DNA from: Pseudomonadota bacterium
GTDB taxonomy: Bacteria; Desulfobacterota; Syntrophorhabdia; Syntrophorhabdales; Syntrophorhabdaceae
Assembly: GCA_026388275.1 (NCBI GenBank)
Contig: JAPLKB010000017.1
Coordinates: forward strand, 1-64,000
DNA length: 64,000 nucleotides
Direction of reading: 5' to 3'
Shown here: in pieces, positions 24,519 through 33,371 of the stretch
How the letters are laid out: every line of letters starts with the position of its first letter
Position numbering within the stretch: position 1 is the first letter of the stretch
Made by a program: the position numbers and the translations under genes
Notes under the pieces: generated by a model
Told to the model about the DNA's origin: nothing
What the model saw: only the letters and a program-made list of their open reading frames with translations
Database searches by the model: none

Positions 24519-25480
24519 TCAGCAATATCTTTTGCAAAATATGTGATGATAATATCTGCACCTGCGCGCCTTACCCCGGTCATCAATTCAAGCACAGTCC
24601 TTTTGTAATCGAGATATCCCTTCGAACCGGCATGTTTTATCATTGTATACTCGCCGCTTACGGAATAGGCAGCAAGCGGGATATTAAACTCTCTTTTTGC
24701 AGCGGCAAGCACGTCGAGGTAGAACATGGCCGGTTTTATCATAATAATGTCCGCACCCTCTTCAATGTCGAGCATGATCTCGCGGAGGGCTTCCCGCTGG
24801 TTTGGCGGGTCCATCTGATATGTTTTTCTGTCGCCGAATTGAGGTGCAGACTCGGCTGCATCTCTGAAGGGGTTGTATAGGCATGAGGCGTATTTTGCCG
24901 CATAGCTCATAATAGGCATATTATAGTCGCCGTGGAGATCGAGCATTTCTCTGATTGCTTTCACCCTGCCGTCCATCATATCAGAGGGGGCAACAATGTC
25001 TGCCCCTGCCATTGTGTGTGTGAGAGCGCTTTTTGCAAGAAGCTTCAGGGTCTCGTCGTTATCCACATGGCCGTCCTTTATAACCCCGCAGTGGCCATGG
25101 CTTGTATACTCACACATGCAAACATCGGTGATTACCATAATATCATCGCCGAAAAGCTTTTTAATCTTTCTTGTTGCATTCTGCACAATACCGTTTTTAT
25201 CGTAGGCACCGCTGCCTGTCTCGTCCTTCTTTTCCGGGATGCCGAATAGAAGGATTGCCGGTATGCCCAGACTTACAACATCTTCTATTTCCTTAAGTAA
25301 CGCCTCAACGGAAAACTGATAAATATCCGGCATGGAAGGGATTGGCATCTTTTCTTCCTGCATCTCCTTGACAAACATGGGGTACACGAGGTGTCTTGTT
25401 GATAGCTCCGTTTCCTGAATCATACCCCTCAACTTATCATTTTTCCTTAATCTCCTCGGCCTGTATTCCGGAAATTTCAT
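24506..25480 (-). CDS. hemB: Porphobilinogen synthase (delta-aminolevulinate dehydratase)
   Basis: The 324-residue enzyme condenses two 5-aminolevulinate molecules to porphobilinogen. The zinc-binding cysteines are visible in DVCMCEYTSHGHCG near residue 118, which marks it as a zinc- rather than magnesium-dependent type. The two active-site lysines are in YAAKYAS near 194 and IMIKPAMFYLD near 247. The start is MKFPEYRPRRLR. It is the first gene of a two-gene unit with ahbD downstream and so supplies the same tetrapyrrole route. Confidence 0.97.
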   Translation of the reverse strand: MKFPEYRPRRLRKNDKLRGMIQETELSTRHLVYPMFVKEMQEEKMPIPSMPDIYQFSVEALLKEIEDVVSLGIPAILLFGIPEKKDETGSGAYDKNGIVQNATRKIKKLFGDDIMVITDVCMCEYTSHGHCGVIKDGHVDNDETLKLLAKSALTHTMAGADIVAPSDMMDGRVKAIREMLDLHGDYNMPIMSYAAKYASCLYNPFRDAAESAPQFGDRKTYQMDPPNQREALREIMLDIEEGADIIMIKPAMFYLDVLAAAKREFNIPLAAYSVSGEYTMIKHAGSKGYLDYKRTVLELMTGVRRAGADIIITYFAKDIAEWLR

Positions 25481-25687
25481 ATTAACCTCTCAGATTTTTT
25501 CTTATCATGAAGTTAGCGGCTGCCAAGGGCGAGCCGCTAACATTGTCTTCATTTTCTTAATTATGTATGAAAACCTATTTCAGTGCAATCTTTTTGTTGT
25601 TGTATAAACCATCTCTGTAAAGTAAACCTCCAGCTTTGCCGTAGTTGATGACTTGAACTTTTTTCTTGCTTAGGGTAAATTTCAAGT

Positions 25688-26332
25688 ATGCAGAGAGACG
25701 ATTCCATATACCGGTTCTTCACAGATCTTCCTATACATGTCAAGCCATTGGAATTTAATATTCCTCTGACCAGAGAGGACGACAATAGTGTCTTCTCAGA
25801 AGCAATGAAGGATGTGAGAAAACCCAATTACCGGATAAACAGAGTCGATAAAGAGTTACATTTACATTGTATCATTCTTACAAACGGAGAAAACGTTAAA
25901 AACTGTCTCAGGGAAACGCTTCAGGACGATTATACGTTCACAGTTTCAAATCTTCCCGAGTATATGGAAGGCTATATCGAAGGCATCAATCCCTTTATTA
26001 TGGAAAAACTGCGTTCCGGTGATTTTTCAATTCAAAAAACGCTCGATCTTCACGGCTATGACACAAAAACCGCTCAAATTGCCTTTGAAGTTTTTATAAA
26101 AGAGGCCGTATTATCGGGAAAGCACTGCGTCAGAGTAATACATGGGAGAGGTTTAAAATCAAGAAATGCTCCTGTTTTGAAAGAAAATCTAAAAACCTGG
26201 ATCATCAAGGCAATGTACCGCAAATGGATCATCGCCTTCTCAAGCTGCAGGATGTGTGACGGAGGGCCAGGTGCAACATACATCCTCCTTAAAAAAAGAC
26301 CAAAAAAGAGCAAACTCCACATTATAGGGTAA
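25688..26332 (+). CDS. Smr-domain protein
   Basis: This is a 214-residue protein with an 80-residue C-terminal Smr domain: LDLHGYDTKTAQIAFEVFI near 120, then CVRVIHGRGLKS near 150, and GATYILLKK at the end. Smr domains nick branched or single-stranded nucleic acid and, in some bacteria, act on collided ribosomes. The N-terminal 110 residues (HVKPLEFNIPL, VDKELHLHC) match the usual extension of short bacterial Smr (YdaL-like) proteins. It is not fused to MutS2. A DNA or RNA endonuclease role is a family inference. Confidence 0.85.
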   Translation: MQRDDSIYRFFTDLPIHVKPLEFNIPLTREDDNSVFSEAMKDVRKPNYRINRVDKELHLHCIILTNGENVKNCLRETLQDDYTFTVSNLPEYMEGYIEGINPFIMEKLRSGDFSIQKTLDLHGYDTKTAQIAFEVFIKEAVLSGKHCVRVIHGRGLKSRNAPVLKENLKTWIIKAMYRKWIIAFSSCRMCDGGPGATYILLKKRPKKSKLHIIG

Positions 26333-26408
26333 CAAAGTCGAAAATTTGTATAATCTCCCAACAGGATTTATGACATTTATTTGACACTCCCGGCCAGGTT
26401 ATATAGCA

Positions 26409-26906
26409 ATGAGTTGCAACACCCTTTATATATTACATTTTTTAATATTGGAATATGGCATACATTTTGCTTTTAATCAGTATAGAATGAAGATAGACAA
26501 AAAAAGAAAATCAGCTATCCTTGATAGTGTCTTAAAGCCAGATGCAGCGCATATAAAAGATTTACCCGAGACCGATGCCCTTCTTTCAAAAAACAAAGAA
26601 ACTATAGACAAATTGGAATTATCAACACAAAAAAGTATGATTGACCGGTCTCAAGAGAAGAGCAAGGCGTTGTCCACAACGCTGAAAGAGCATAAACAAG
26701 ATAATTTTATTGATAAAGTTGAATTATCCACAAAGAAAAAGCCTCTTGCCCTGGTGAAAGAAAAAGAAAAATCTGCCTCGACTATAATAAATCAGGACAG
26801 GATAAATACGTTACTGGGAGTGCTTCAGCCGGAAACATATAATGCTAAACTGGAGATTATTGACAAAAACATTATGAAGAGCCAACTATTGAACATCATT
26901 ATTTAA
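26409..26906 (+). CDS. Hypothetical charged protein
   Basis: A frame of 165 codons; a start at ATG 26487 (MKIDKKRKSAIL, 139 residues) is more plausible because the first 26 residues are hydrophobic and unlike the rest. The protein is highly charged with internally similar segments (DKLELSTQKS and DKVELSTKKK; SVLKPDA and GVLQPET). No family is recognised. There is no clear ribosome site, so it may be a decayed or spurious gene. Confidence 0.4.
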   Translation: MSCNTLYILHFLILEYGIHFAFNQYRMKIDKKRKSAILDSVLKPDAAHIKDLPETDALLSKNKETIDKLELSTQKSMIDRSQEKSKALSTTLKEHKQDNFIDKVELSTKKKPLALVKEKEKSASTIINQDRINTLLGVLQPETYNAKLEIIDKNIMKSQLLNIII

Positions 26907-27108
26907 TGAGTGCGTGTAAATTCTCCATAACTTGCCGCCAATAATATTTTCATGATTCCCAATTGATTTTAAAGACTTTTTAAGTTAAATTGAAATGCTG
27001 TTTCATAATCCTGCCAAGCGGGATGACGCGAAACGAACCGAATCTTAATAATTGGAACAACTGCCGCAGACGCATTGTTGAAAGCCGTGGCCGTATCCGG
27101 AGGAATAC

Positions 27109-28092
27109 ATGAAAAGAATATTTAGCGGAATTCAGCCGACAGGCGAAATTCATCTGGGAAATTATGTAGGTGCAATACGAAATTGGGTTAGTTTGATGGA
27201 TGAATATGATTGTATTTTTTGTGTGGTTGATTATCATGCAATAACCGTGGAGTATGATATAGAGAAGCTTGGAAGCAGGACTGTTGATACGGCTTTGATA
27301 CTTCTTGCCTGCGGCTTGTCACCCGAAAAATGTAAAATCCTTGTCCAATCCCATGTGCCGGAGCATACAGAGCTTGCCTGGATATTTAATTGTGTGACTC
27401 CGATAGGCGAACTTGAGCGGATGACGCAATTTAAGGAAAAATCAAAACAACACCGGGCAAATATAAATATGGGGCTAATGGGATACCCTGTACTACAGGC
27501 TGCGGATATTCTTTTGTACAAAGCAGGTTTTGTTCCGGTTGGCGAAGATCAGGTTCAGCATGTAGAGCTATCAAGAGAAGTGGCAAGAAAATACAACAGC
27601 AAATATGGGAACTTTTTTCCGGAACCGCAGGCGATCCTCTCTGTGGCACCGAAGATTCTCGGGGTGGACGGGGCGAGCAAGATGTCCAAATCAATGAATA
27701 ATTACATAGGTTTATTGGAAGATAAAAACTCCATATGGGAAAAGCTGAGGACAGCAGTAACAGATGTAAACAGGGTAAGGAGAAAAGACCCCGGCAATCC
27801 TGAAGTTTGCAATATATATACAATACACAGGGCTTTTTCACCAAACGATACACTGTTAGAGGTAGATAAAGGCTGTAGAAATGCTGCGATTGGTTGTATT
27901 GACTGCAAAACAATGCTTTTTAAAAATATGATGGAAGAACTGACTCCGATACGGGAGAGGGCTATTTCTCTGAACGAGAATCCCGATTATATAAAGGATG
28001 TAATAAACACAGGAGGTGACAAATGCAGCATTATTGCTAAAGAAACAATGAATGAGGTGAGAAAAGCTGTAGGCTTGTTTTACGGAAAATAA
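27109..28092 (+). CDS. trpS: Tryptophanyl-tRNA synthetase
   Basis: The 327-residue class I synthetase activates tryptophan for tRNA-Trp. It begins MKRIFSGIQPTGEIHLGNY, with HLGN as the HIGH motif. GEDQVQHVELSREVA lies near 145 and the signature KMSKS near 190, followed by the C-terminal helical domain. The ribosome site GGAGG lies six bases upstream. Motifs and length are standard. Confidence 0.97.
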   Translation: MKRIFSGIQPTGEIHLGNYVGAIRNWVSLMDEYDCIFCVVDYHAITVEYDIEKLGSRTVDTALILLACGLSPEKCKILVQSHVPEHTELAWIFNCVTPIGELERMTQFKEKSKQHRANINMGLMGYPVLQAADILLYKAGFVPVGEDQVQHVELSREVARKYNSKYGNFFPEPQAILSVAPKILGVDGASKMSKSMNNYIGLLEDKNSIWEKLRTAVTDVNRVRRKDPGNPEVCNIYTIHRAFSPNDTLLEVDKGCRNAAIGCIDCKTMLFKNMMEELTPIRERAISLNENPDYIKDVINTGGDKCSIIAKETMNEVRKAVGLFYGK

Positions 28093-28274
28093 AATGAGAC
28101 ATAACTCTGTATTACGGGGAGTGACTGACATATTGATATAAATATTATTGCCCACAGCACGCAAGTGTTTTTGCAAGCAAAAGAGCTCTAAATTATTCAT
28201 CAAAAATCTTTTTGTTGATGCAACCGGCATTAATTCAATTAGCTAAATAATATTTAACAATTGTAATATTTATC

Positions 28275-28303
28275 TTGACAATAATTATTTTATGTATTAT
28301 ATA
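28275..28303 (+). promoter_or_regulatory. Sigma70-type promoter
   Basis: TTGACA at 28275-28280 is followed after 17 bases by TATATA at 28298-28303 (extended to TATATAAT). Transcription would start near 28310. No gene opens at once; the strong terminator at 28486-28514 comes first. Confidence 0.6.
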
Positions 28304-28309
28304 TAATCA

Positions 28310-28514
28310 TGTTAAATAATTCACATAGTAAATGTACTAAAAACCTAATAAAACAGGTTATTAGCAGCTATTACATATACAGATGCTTTATGACTAAATT
28401 GTATTTCAAGGAGTTGTTCATTTATTCACAAGTAACACTTTAATATCGACATCACCCTCATTAGCTTCTCATAATAACCCCCCTTCCCCCTGGGACCGCC
28501 CAGGGGGTTTTTTT
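28310..28514 (+). ncRNA. Candidate small RNA or terminated leader of the tol operon
   Basis: A 205-base transcript would run from the promoter at 28275 to the intrinsic terminator. It contains no convincing ORF but has a small AACCT...AGGTT hairpin near 28345. It lies 39 bases before tolQ, so it could be an independent sRNA or a regulated leader. I did not recognise it as 6S, tmRNA, RNase P or SRP RNA. Confidence 0.4.
28486..28514 (+). terminator. Strong intrinsic terminator
   Basis: CCCCCTGGG at 28486-28494 pairs with CCCAGGGGG at 28499-28507 around a four-base loop, followed by seven T. It would end any transcript from trpS or from the promoter at 28275 before the tolQ gene. Confidence 0.9.
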
Positions 28515-28552
28515 ATTTACAAGACAGGCAATATGTTGTATGTTTTTTTGCC

Positions 28553-29227
28553 GTGGATATATCTAGTTTAAATAATTATACGGGTGGTATTTTAAGTCTG
28601 CTCTATGCTTCCGGGCCGGTTGCAAAGGCAGTTGTATCGATTCTTTTTATATTTTCGATTATATCATGGACAATCATACTATATAAATTTAAGCAATATA
28701 GTAGAACAGAGAAGGATTCGGAAAGATTTATGAGAACTGCAAGAGATGCGGATTCTTTTAAGAAATTAGTAACAACATACAGGGAAACACCCAACAACAC
28801 CTTTTATCGTTTGATGTTTGCATCTTATAAAGAGATTGCCTCAAGACAAAAAGAAAATCCCGGGATAAGACCTGAAATAATGCCGTCCGTTGAAAATGCT
28901 TTAAAAATAACTATGTCTGAAGAGACAGAGAGGCTTGAAAGAAGACTTTCTTTTCTCGCAACAACAGCAAACACTGCACCCTTTATTGGTTTGTTCGGTA
29001 CGGTATGGGGCATCATGGATTCGTTCCGTGAGATAGGGCTAAAGGGAACAACAAGCCTGTCTGTTGTTGCGCCAGGCATAAGTGAAGCGCTCATTGCCAC
29101 TGCTATAGGCCTTGCAACAGCTATACCGGCAGTACTTGCATATAATTATTTCAACGGCAGGCTGAAACGAATTCTATCAAAAATGGAAAATGCATCTATG
29201 TATATAATGAACCTTCTGGATAAATGA
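28553..29227 (+). CDS. tolQ: TolQ/ExbB-family proton channel protein
   Basis: The 224-residue inner-membrane protein starts with GTG 28553 (no better start is in frame). It has three predicted membrane segments: near 20-40 (AVVSILFIFSIISWTIILY), and two in the second half (ATTANTAPFIGLFGTVWGIM and ISEALIATAIGLATAIPAVL). The pattern TAPFIGLFGTVWGIMDSF is the hallmark of MotA/TolQ/ExbB channel proteins that harvest the proton gradient. It overlaps tolR by four bases and works with TolR and the downstream TolA/TonB-like protein to energise the cell envelope. Confidence 0.92.
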   Translation: MDISSLNNYTGGILSLLYASGPVAKAVVSILFIFSIISWTIILYKFKQYSRTEKDSERFMRTARDADSFKKLVTTYRETPNNTFYRLMFASYKEIASRQKENPGIRPEIMPSVENALKITMSEETERLERRLSFLATTANTAPFIGLFGTVWGIMDSFREIGLKGTTSLSVVAPGISEALIATAIGLATAIPAVLAYNYFNGRLKRILSKMENASMYIMNLLDK

Positions 29228-29631
29228 AGTTATTAAAGGATTCAAAAGCCCCTCTTTCTGAAATAAACATCGTCCCCCTTGTTGATGTTATGCTTGTCCT
29301 GCTTATCATATTCATGATAACGGCGCCAATGATGCAGCATGGAATGAATATCGATATTCCCAGGGTAACAACAAAACCTCTGCCAACCAAAGATGAGCCC
29401 CAAATACTCAGTATTTCAAGCAATAAACAACTCATATTAAACGAAAAAAGATTAGATGTAAAAGACCTCAAGGCGGCAATACAGCTCCTTTTTTCAAACA
29501 AAAACAGCAAAGAAATTTACTTAAGGGCAGATAAAAATGTTCCTTACGGATTTGTTGTGACTTGTATGGGTATTGTAAAGGAAGCGGGAGTGGAGAAGGT
29601 AAATATAGTGACAAAGCCTGCGGAGGAATAA
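29224..29631 (+). CDS. tolR: TolR/ExbD-family protein
   Basis: The 135-residue protein has one N-terminal membrane anchor (INIVPLVDVMLVLLIIFMIT) with the conserved channel aspartate in PLVDV, followed by a periplasmic domain containing the typical LRADKNVPYG near 100. It pairs with TolQ as the stator of the energising complex. The ATG overlaps the tolQ stop codon. Confidence 0.93.
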   Translation: MKLLKDSKAPLSEINIVPLVDVMLVLLIIFMITAPMMQHGMNIDIPRVTTKPLPTKDEPQILSISSNKQLILNEKRLDVKDLKAAIQLLFSNKNSKEIYLRADKNVPYGFVVTCMGIVKEAGVEKVNIVTKPAEE

Positions 29632-29732
29632 TGGTGAACAAGTGTCAGGCTATCAGCACTTAAATAAGAATCATGGAAACAACACATATTTTACTAATCA
29701 CCGAAGCCTGAAACGCTGACTGCCGGATTATC

Positions 29733-30536
29733 ATGAAAGAAGAAACCTGGTTTAAAATGCTCGTAATCTCTACGATTCTCCACTTCATTGTGGTTGGGGC
29801 GTTCAGCATCCCGATAAAAAGAACACCAAAGAGATTTGAGACATTATCGGCGTATTCTGTTAATCTTGTTGGAGATATTGGTCGAAGCCCCGGTGGCCCG
29901 AAGGGGGGAAATTTTTTGGATGGCAAGTCTGTTCCGGAGAAAAAGACACCTTCTGCCAAGGTGAGCAAATCTGTTCCCACACCAATGAAAAAACCGGTGC
30001 TTGAGAGAAAAGAAAAAGAGGCCGTGTCCCTTTCAAAGAAAAAGGTGCCTCCTAAACCTGCAAAGGAAACAACTACAAAAGAAGAATTAAGCCGGCTTAA
30101 TGACAGAATAAAAGAAATGAGAAGGCGTACTGAGTATCTTGATGTAACCAAGACAAAAGGATCGTCCGGAACAGGGGGAGCGAGGGGGACAGGCGGCGGT
30201 TATGGACTGCCCGGTTCTTCCGAAGGAGGAGGAACATCCCTTGATCCGGTATCACAGAGATATATGCTTGAAATATGGGAGAAGATAAAAAATTCATGGG
30301 GTTTACCAGGCGTGGCCTCATTCAAAAAAGACCTGGAAACAATAGTGACAATCAGAATACGAAAGGACGGAAGAATAGTGGATATCAACATTGAGAAGCG
30401 ATCCGGGAACAGGATATATGATGAATCAATACTCCGGGTATTACGATCTGTTGACCCTCTACCGCCTATACCTACGACTCTCAACATGGAAACCATGGAG
30501 ATAGGTTTCAGGTTTTTGCCGGGCGACATCTCTTAA
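29733..30536 (+). CDS. TolA/TonB-like energy transducer
   Basis: The 267-residue protein has one N-terminal membrane anchor (MLVISTILHFIVVGAFSI), a proline/lysine-rich middle (about 60-125) and a C-terminal TonB-type domain (about 170-265: SFKKDLETIVTIRIRKDGRI, DESILRVLRSVDPLPPIP). It would transmit force from TolQR to the outer membrane. tolB and pal, the usual next genes, are absent here, so the choice between TolA and TonB roles remains open. About 100 bases separate it from tolR. Confidence 0.85.
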   Translation: MKEETWFKMLVISTILHFIVVGAFSIPIKRTPKRFETLSAYSVNLVGDIGRSPGGPKGGNFLDGKSVPEKKTPSAKVSKSVPTPMKKPVLERKEKEAVSLSKKKVPPKPAKETTTKEELSRLNDRIKEMRRRTEYLDVTKTKGSSGTGGARGTGGGYGLPGSSEGGGTSLDPVSQRYMLEIWEKIKNSWGLPGVASFKKDLETIVTIRIRKDGRIVDINIEKRSGNRIYDESILRVLRSVDPLPPIPTTLNMETMEIGFRFLPGDIS

Positions 30537-30591
30537 GTGAGCTTAAAAACAATCTGCCCGGAGTTATTCAGGGTATAAAGAAGCATGTACT

Positions 30592-31377
30592 CTATTTTTT
30601 GTTGTTTACAGAATCGGTTTTGTCCTCATTATCCTTCTTTTTCCCAAGCAACTTGTGTATAGTAGCGCTGAATGCCTGTATTATATAGTTTCTTGTGAAA
30701 TAGAGAACAACAGTAAAGGCTATGCTTACGGCCAGCAGCCAGAAAAATGTCTGATATCTGCCGTCTTTTAACGCACTTCCCTGTAAAGTAAGCATAAGTG
30801 TCCCCGGCAACCTGCCGAAAATATTCATAAACAGGAAATCTACGAGCCGTATATGGGTAAGGCCGAGGAGATAACAGAGGGTGTCTTTGGGAAAACCGGG
30901 TATTAGGAACAAGATAAAGGTAATGTTTAAACCTCTATGTGTTATAAAAAAATTGAATTTGTCTATATATTCTTTCTTTACTATTTTTTCCACAAAACCC
31001 ATGCCGAACAGCCTTGTTATGCCAAAGGCAAATAAGGAGCCAATTGCAAGCCCTATCGTAGAGAGTATTACCCCTGATGTGTTCCCGAAGAGAAAACCGC
31101 CTACAACACCGGTAAGTTCCCCCGGGACAGGAGCAACTATAACCTGTAATGCTTGAACTAAGACGAATACACAGGCAGCAAATGGACCGAAAGAGGCAAT
31201 AAAAACACGGAGTTTTCTTGGATCAAGGAAGAATTTATAAAAACCTATTATCTGCCGCCACTGACCTTCATGATAAACATAAAACATAAGTAAAATGAGG
31301 GCGCATATACAGAACCACAGTATTACACGCAGTAAAATGGATGTGGTTTTGGAATTGACTATGGATTTTTTTATCAA
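30592..31377 (-). CDS. TVP38/TMEM64 (VTT-domain) membrane protein
   Basis: This 261-residue integral membrane protein has about six hydrophobic segments. The VTT core includes VQALQVIVAPVPGELTGVVG near 80-100 and LIPGFPKDTLCYLLGLT near 160, the conserved re-entrant loop of the DedA/VTT superfamily of lipid-scramblase-like proteins. It overlaps the upstream GspE-like gene by four bases, so it is the last gene of a coupled uppS - ATPase - VTT unit. The lipid role is a family inference. Confidence 0.88.
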   Translation of the reverse strand: MIKKSIVNSKTTSILLRVILWFCICALILLMFYVYHEGQWRQIIGFYKFFLDPRKLRVFIASFGPFAACVFVLVQALQVIVAPVPGELTGVVGGFLFGNTSGVILSTIGLAIGSLFAFGITRLFGMGFVEKIVKKEYIDKFNFFITHRGLNITFILFLIPGFPKDTLCYLLGLTHIRLVDFLFMNIFGRLPGTLMLTLQGSALKDGRYQTFFWLLAVSIAFTVVLYFTRNYIIQAFSATIHKLLGKKKDNEDKTDSVNNKK

Positions 31378-33371
31378 GTTGGAATAGCCACAGTCCTTAA
31401 TACTTCGTCAACGGTGGTTAAACCTCCTTCGAGCAGTATCAGGCAGTAGTCTTTCAGGGTTCTCATCCCGTTTTTTATTGCTTCCTGTCTTATTATATTT
31501 GTTTCAGCTCCTTCTGCAATCAGGTGTCTTACCGGTTCTGTGACCACGAGCACCTCGTATACGCCTACCCTGCCTTTGTAACCTGACATGCTGCATAAAT
31601 CGCAACCCTTGCCTTTATATAGCTCTATATCTTCAGGCAGCCCGAGGTATTTTGCAATTACTTTTTCCGGAGTATACTTCTCTTTGCAGTTCGGGCATAT
31701 TCTCCGTACAAGTCGCTGTGCAATAATTCCGATGATTGATGTGGAGATAAGGAAAGGTTCTATACCCATCTCATTAAGCCTCATAAATGTACTTGGCGCA
31801 TCATTCGCGTGAAGTGTCGTAAAAACAAGGTGTCCGGTAAGAGCTGCCTCCACTGCAATCTTAGCCGTTTCTTTGTCCCTTGTCTCCCCGACGAGTATAA
31901 TATCAGGATCCTGCCTCAAAAAGGCCCTCAAAACCCGTGCAAAATCAAGTCCTATGTCAGAATTCACCTGGACCTGATTTATACCTGCAAGATCATATTC
32001 AATGGGGTCTTCCACGGTAGATATGTTCACATCTATTTCATTTTTTTCTGCTAATGAGCTGTAGAGAGTAGTACTTTTTCCAGAACCGGTGGGTCCTGTG
32101 ACAAAAATAATACCATAGGGTTTCTTAATCATATCACGAACAATTTCTAAAGTGGGCGGATGTGATATGATCCTGTCCAAGCCCATAGCAGTATTGCTTT
32201 TATCCAAAATCCTCGTACAAATCTTCTCACCGAATTTTGTCGGAACGGACGATACTCTGAAGTCTACAGTTTTATCCCCTACTTTCATTGTTATCCTGCC
32301 GTCCTGGGGAAGTCTTCTTTCCGTAATATCCAGTTTTGAGATAATCTTTACCCTGCTGATGAGCGGAAGTATTACCTTTCTGGGCAACATCATTTCTTCT
32401 CTTAAGACGCCGTCTATTCTGTAGCGTACCCTGCATCCTTTTTCCATGGGCTCTATATGGATATCGCTTGCACCCTTTTTCAGTGCCATGCCTATGATAT
32501 TGTTCGTGAGTCTTATAATGGGCGCACCCTTTGCTTCACTTTCCAGATCTGCTATCCCCATTTCATCTTCTTTACCTTCCTCTATTTCTATATCCTTCAT
32601 AAGGTCGGATTGTATAGAGTCCATGTTTTCAAGGATAGAGTCTATGCTGACTTCCGGTTTTTCTTCCTCTTTCTTAATTATTTCAGGATAGTCTTTTTCC
32701 ATGAACCTTTTCAGATCTTCATCCAAAATGAGAACCTGTTCAATGGCAAGTCCTTTTATAAACTTTCTTACCTCATCTATTGCCAAAAGGTCGGTTGGAT
32801 TGACCATGGCAAGAGTTAGTGTGCTATTCGAGTAAGCAATAGGCAGCACTCTATATCTTGTTATGAGTTGTTTCGGAATCAAAGAAAGCACTTCAGAGTC
32901 AATTTTTATAGTTGCAAGAGATTTAATGCCCATACCTTTCTGGGCATTCATTGTTTCTATCCTCTCAGCTACTATCTTGTTCAAAGACATGGAGATTGAG
33001 GGGTGTTCTCTGAGAAGACTCTCAAAAGCTGTTTTTTCCAATACAAATACTGATGTTGCCTGAACTGCCATTACTGTGGCTGTCCTCGGGTTGCCTGTCA
33101 AAAGTGCCATCTCGCCGAAACATGCCCCGCTGTCAAGGGAGGCGATGGACAGATCTATCCCAAGGTTGGGCTCTCTTTTCTTTATATCCACCTTACCGTT
33201 TTTAATAATGAACATGGAATCCCCGGACGCGCCTTCCCTTACTATTGCCGTATTAGGAGGATAAACCCTCTCTTTCAGCCTGACAGACAGTTCCTGAAGC
33301 TCTTCATCACCCAGGGATTTAAAAAGCTCTGTGTTTTTAAGACATGATAACTTTTCTGAGACAACATTCAT
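31374..33371 (-). CDS. GspE/PilB-type secretion ATPase with N-terminal cNMP-binding domain
   Basis: The 665-residue protein joins two modules. Residues 10-130 form a cyclic-nucleotide-binding domain (FIIKNGKVDI, ACFGEMALLTGNPRTATVMA, the phosphate-binding cassette). Residues 150-240 match the GspE/PilB N-terminal domain, and 280-660 the secretion ATPase: Walker A GPTGSGKSTT near 425, Asp box IEDPIEYD-like VEDPIEYD, Walker B ILVGETRDKETA, and zinc cysteines CPNCKEKY and CDLC near 560-590. ATPase motifs look intact. Such proteins assemble type IV pili or type II secretion pseudopili, but no pilus genes lie nearby. Regulation by a cyclic nucleotide is inferred from the fused domain. Confidence 0.92.
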   Translation of the reverse strand: MNVVSEKLSCLKNTELFKSLGDEELQELSVRLKERVYPPNTAIVREGASGDSMFIIKNGKVDIKKREPNLGIDLSIASLDSGACFGEMALLTGNPRTATVMAVQATSVFVLEKTAFESLLREHPSISMSLNKIVAERIETMNAQKGMGIKSLATIKIDSEVLSLIPKQLITRYRVLPIAYSNSTLTLAMVNPTDLLAIDEVRKFIKGLAIEQVLILDEDLKRFMEKDYPEIIKKEEEKPEVSIDSILENMDSIQSDLMKDIEIEEGKEDEMGIADLESEAKGAPIIRLTNNIIGMALKKGASDIHIEPMEKGCRVRYRIDGVLREEMMLPRKVILPLISRVKIISKLDITERRLPQDGRITMKVGDKTVDFRVSSVPTKFGEKICTRILDKSNTAMGLDRIISHPPTLEIVRDMIKKPYGIIFVTGPTGSGKSTTLYSSLAEKNEIDVNISTVEDPIEYDLAGINQVQVNSDIGLDFARVLRAFLRQDPDIILVGETRDKETAKIAVEAALTGHLVFTTLHANDAPSTFMRLNEMGIEPFLISTSIIGIIAQRLVRRICPNCKEKYTPEKVIAKYLGLPEDIELYKGKGCDLCSMSGYKGRVGVYEVLVVTEPVRHLIAEGAETNIIRQEAIKNGMRTLKDYCLILLEGGLTTVDEVLRTVAIPT

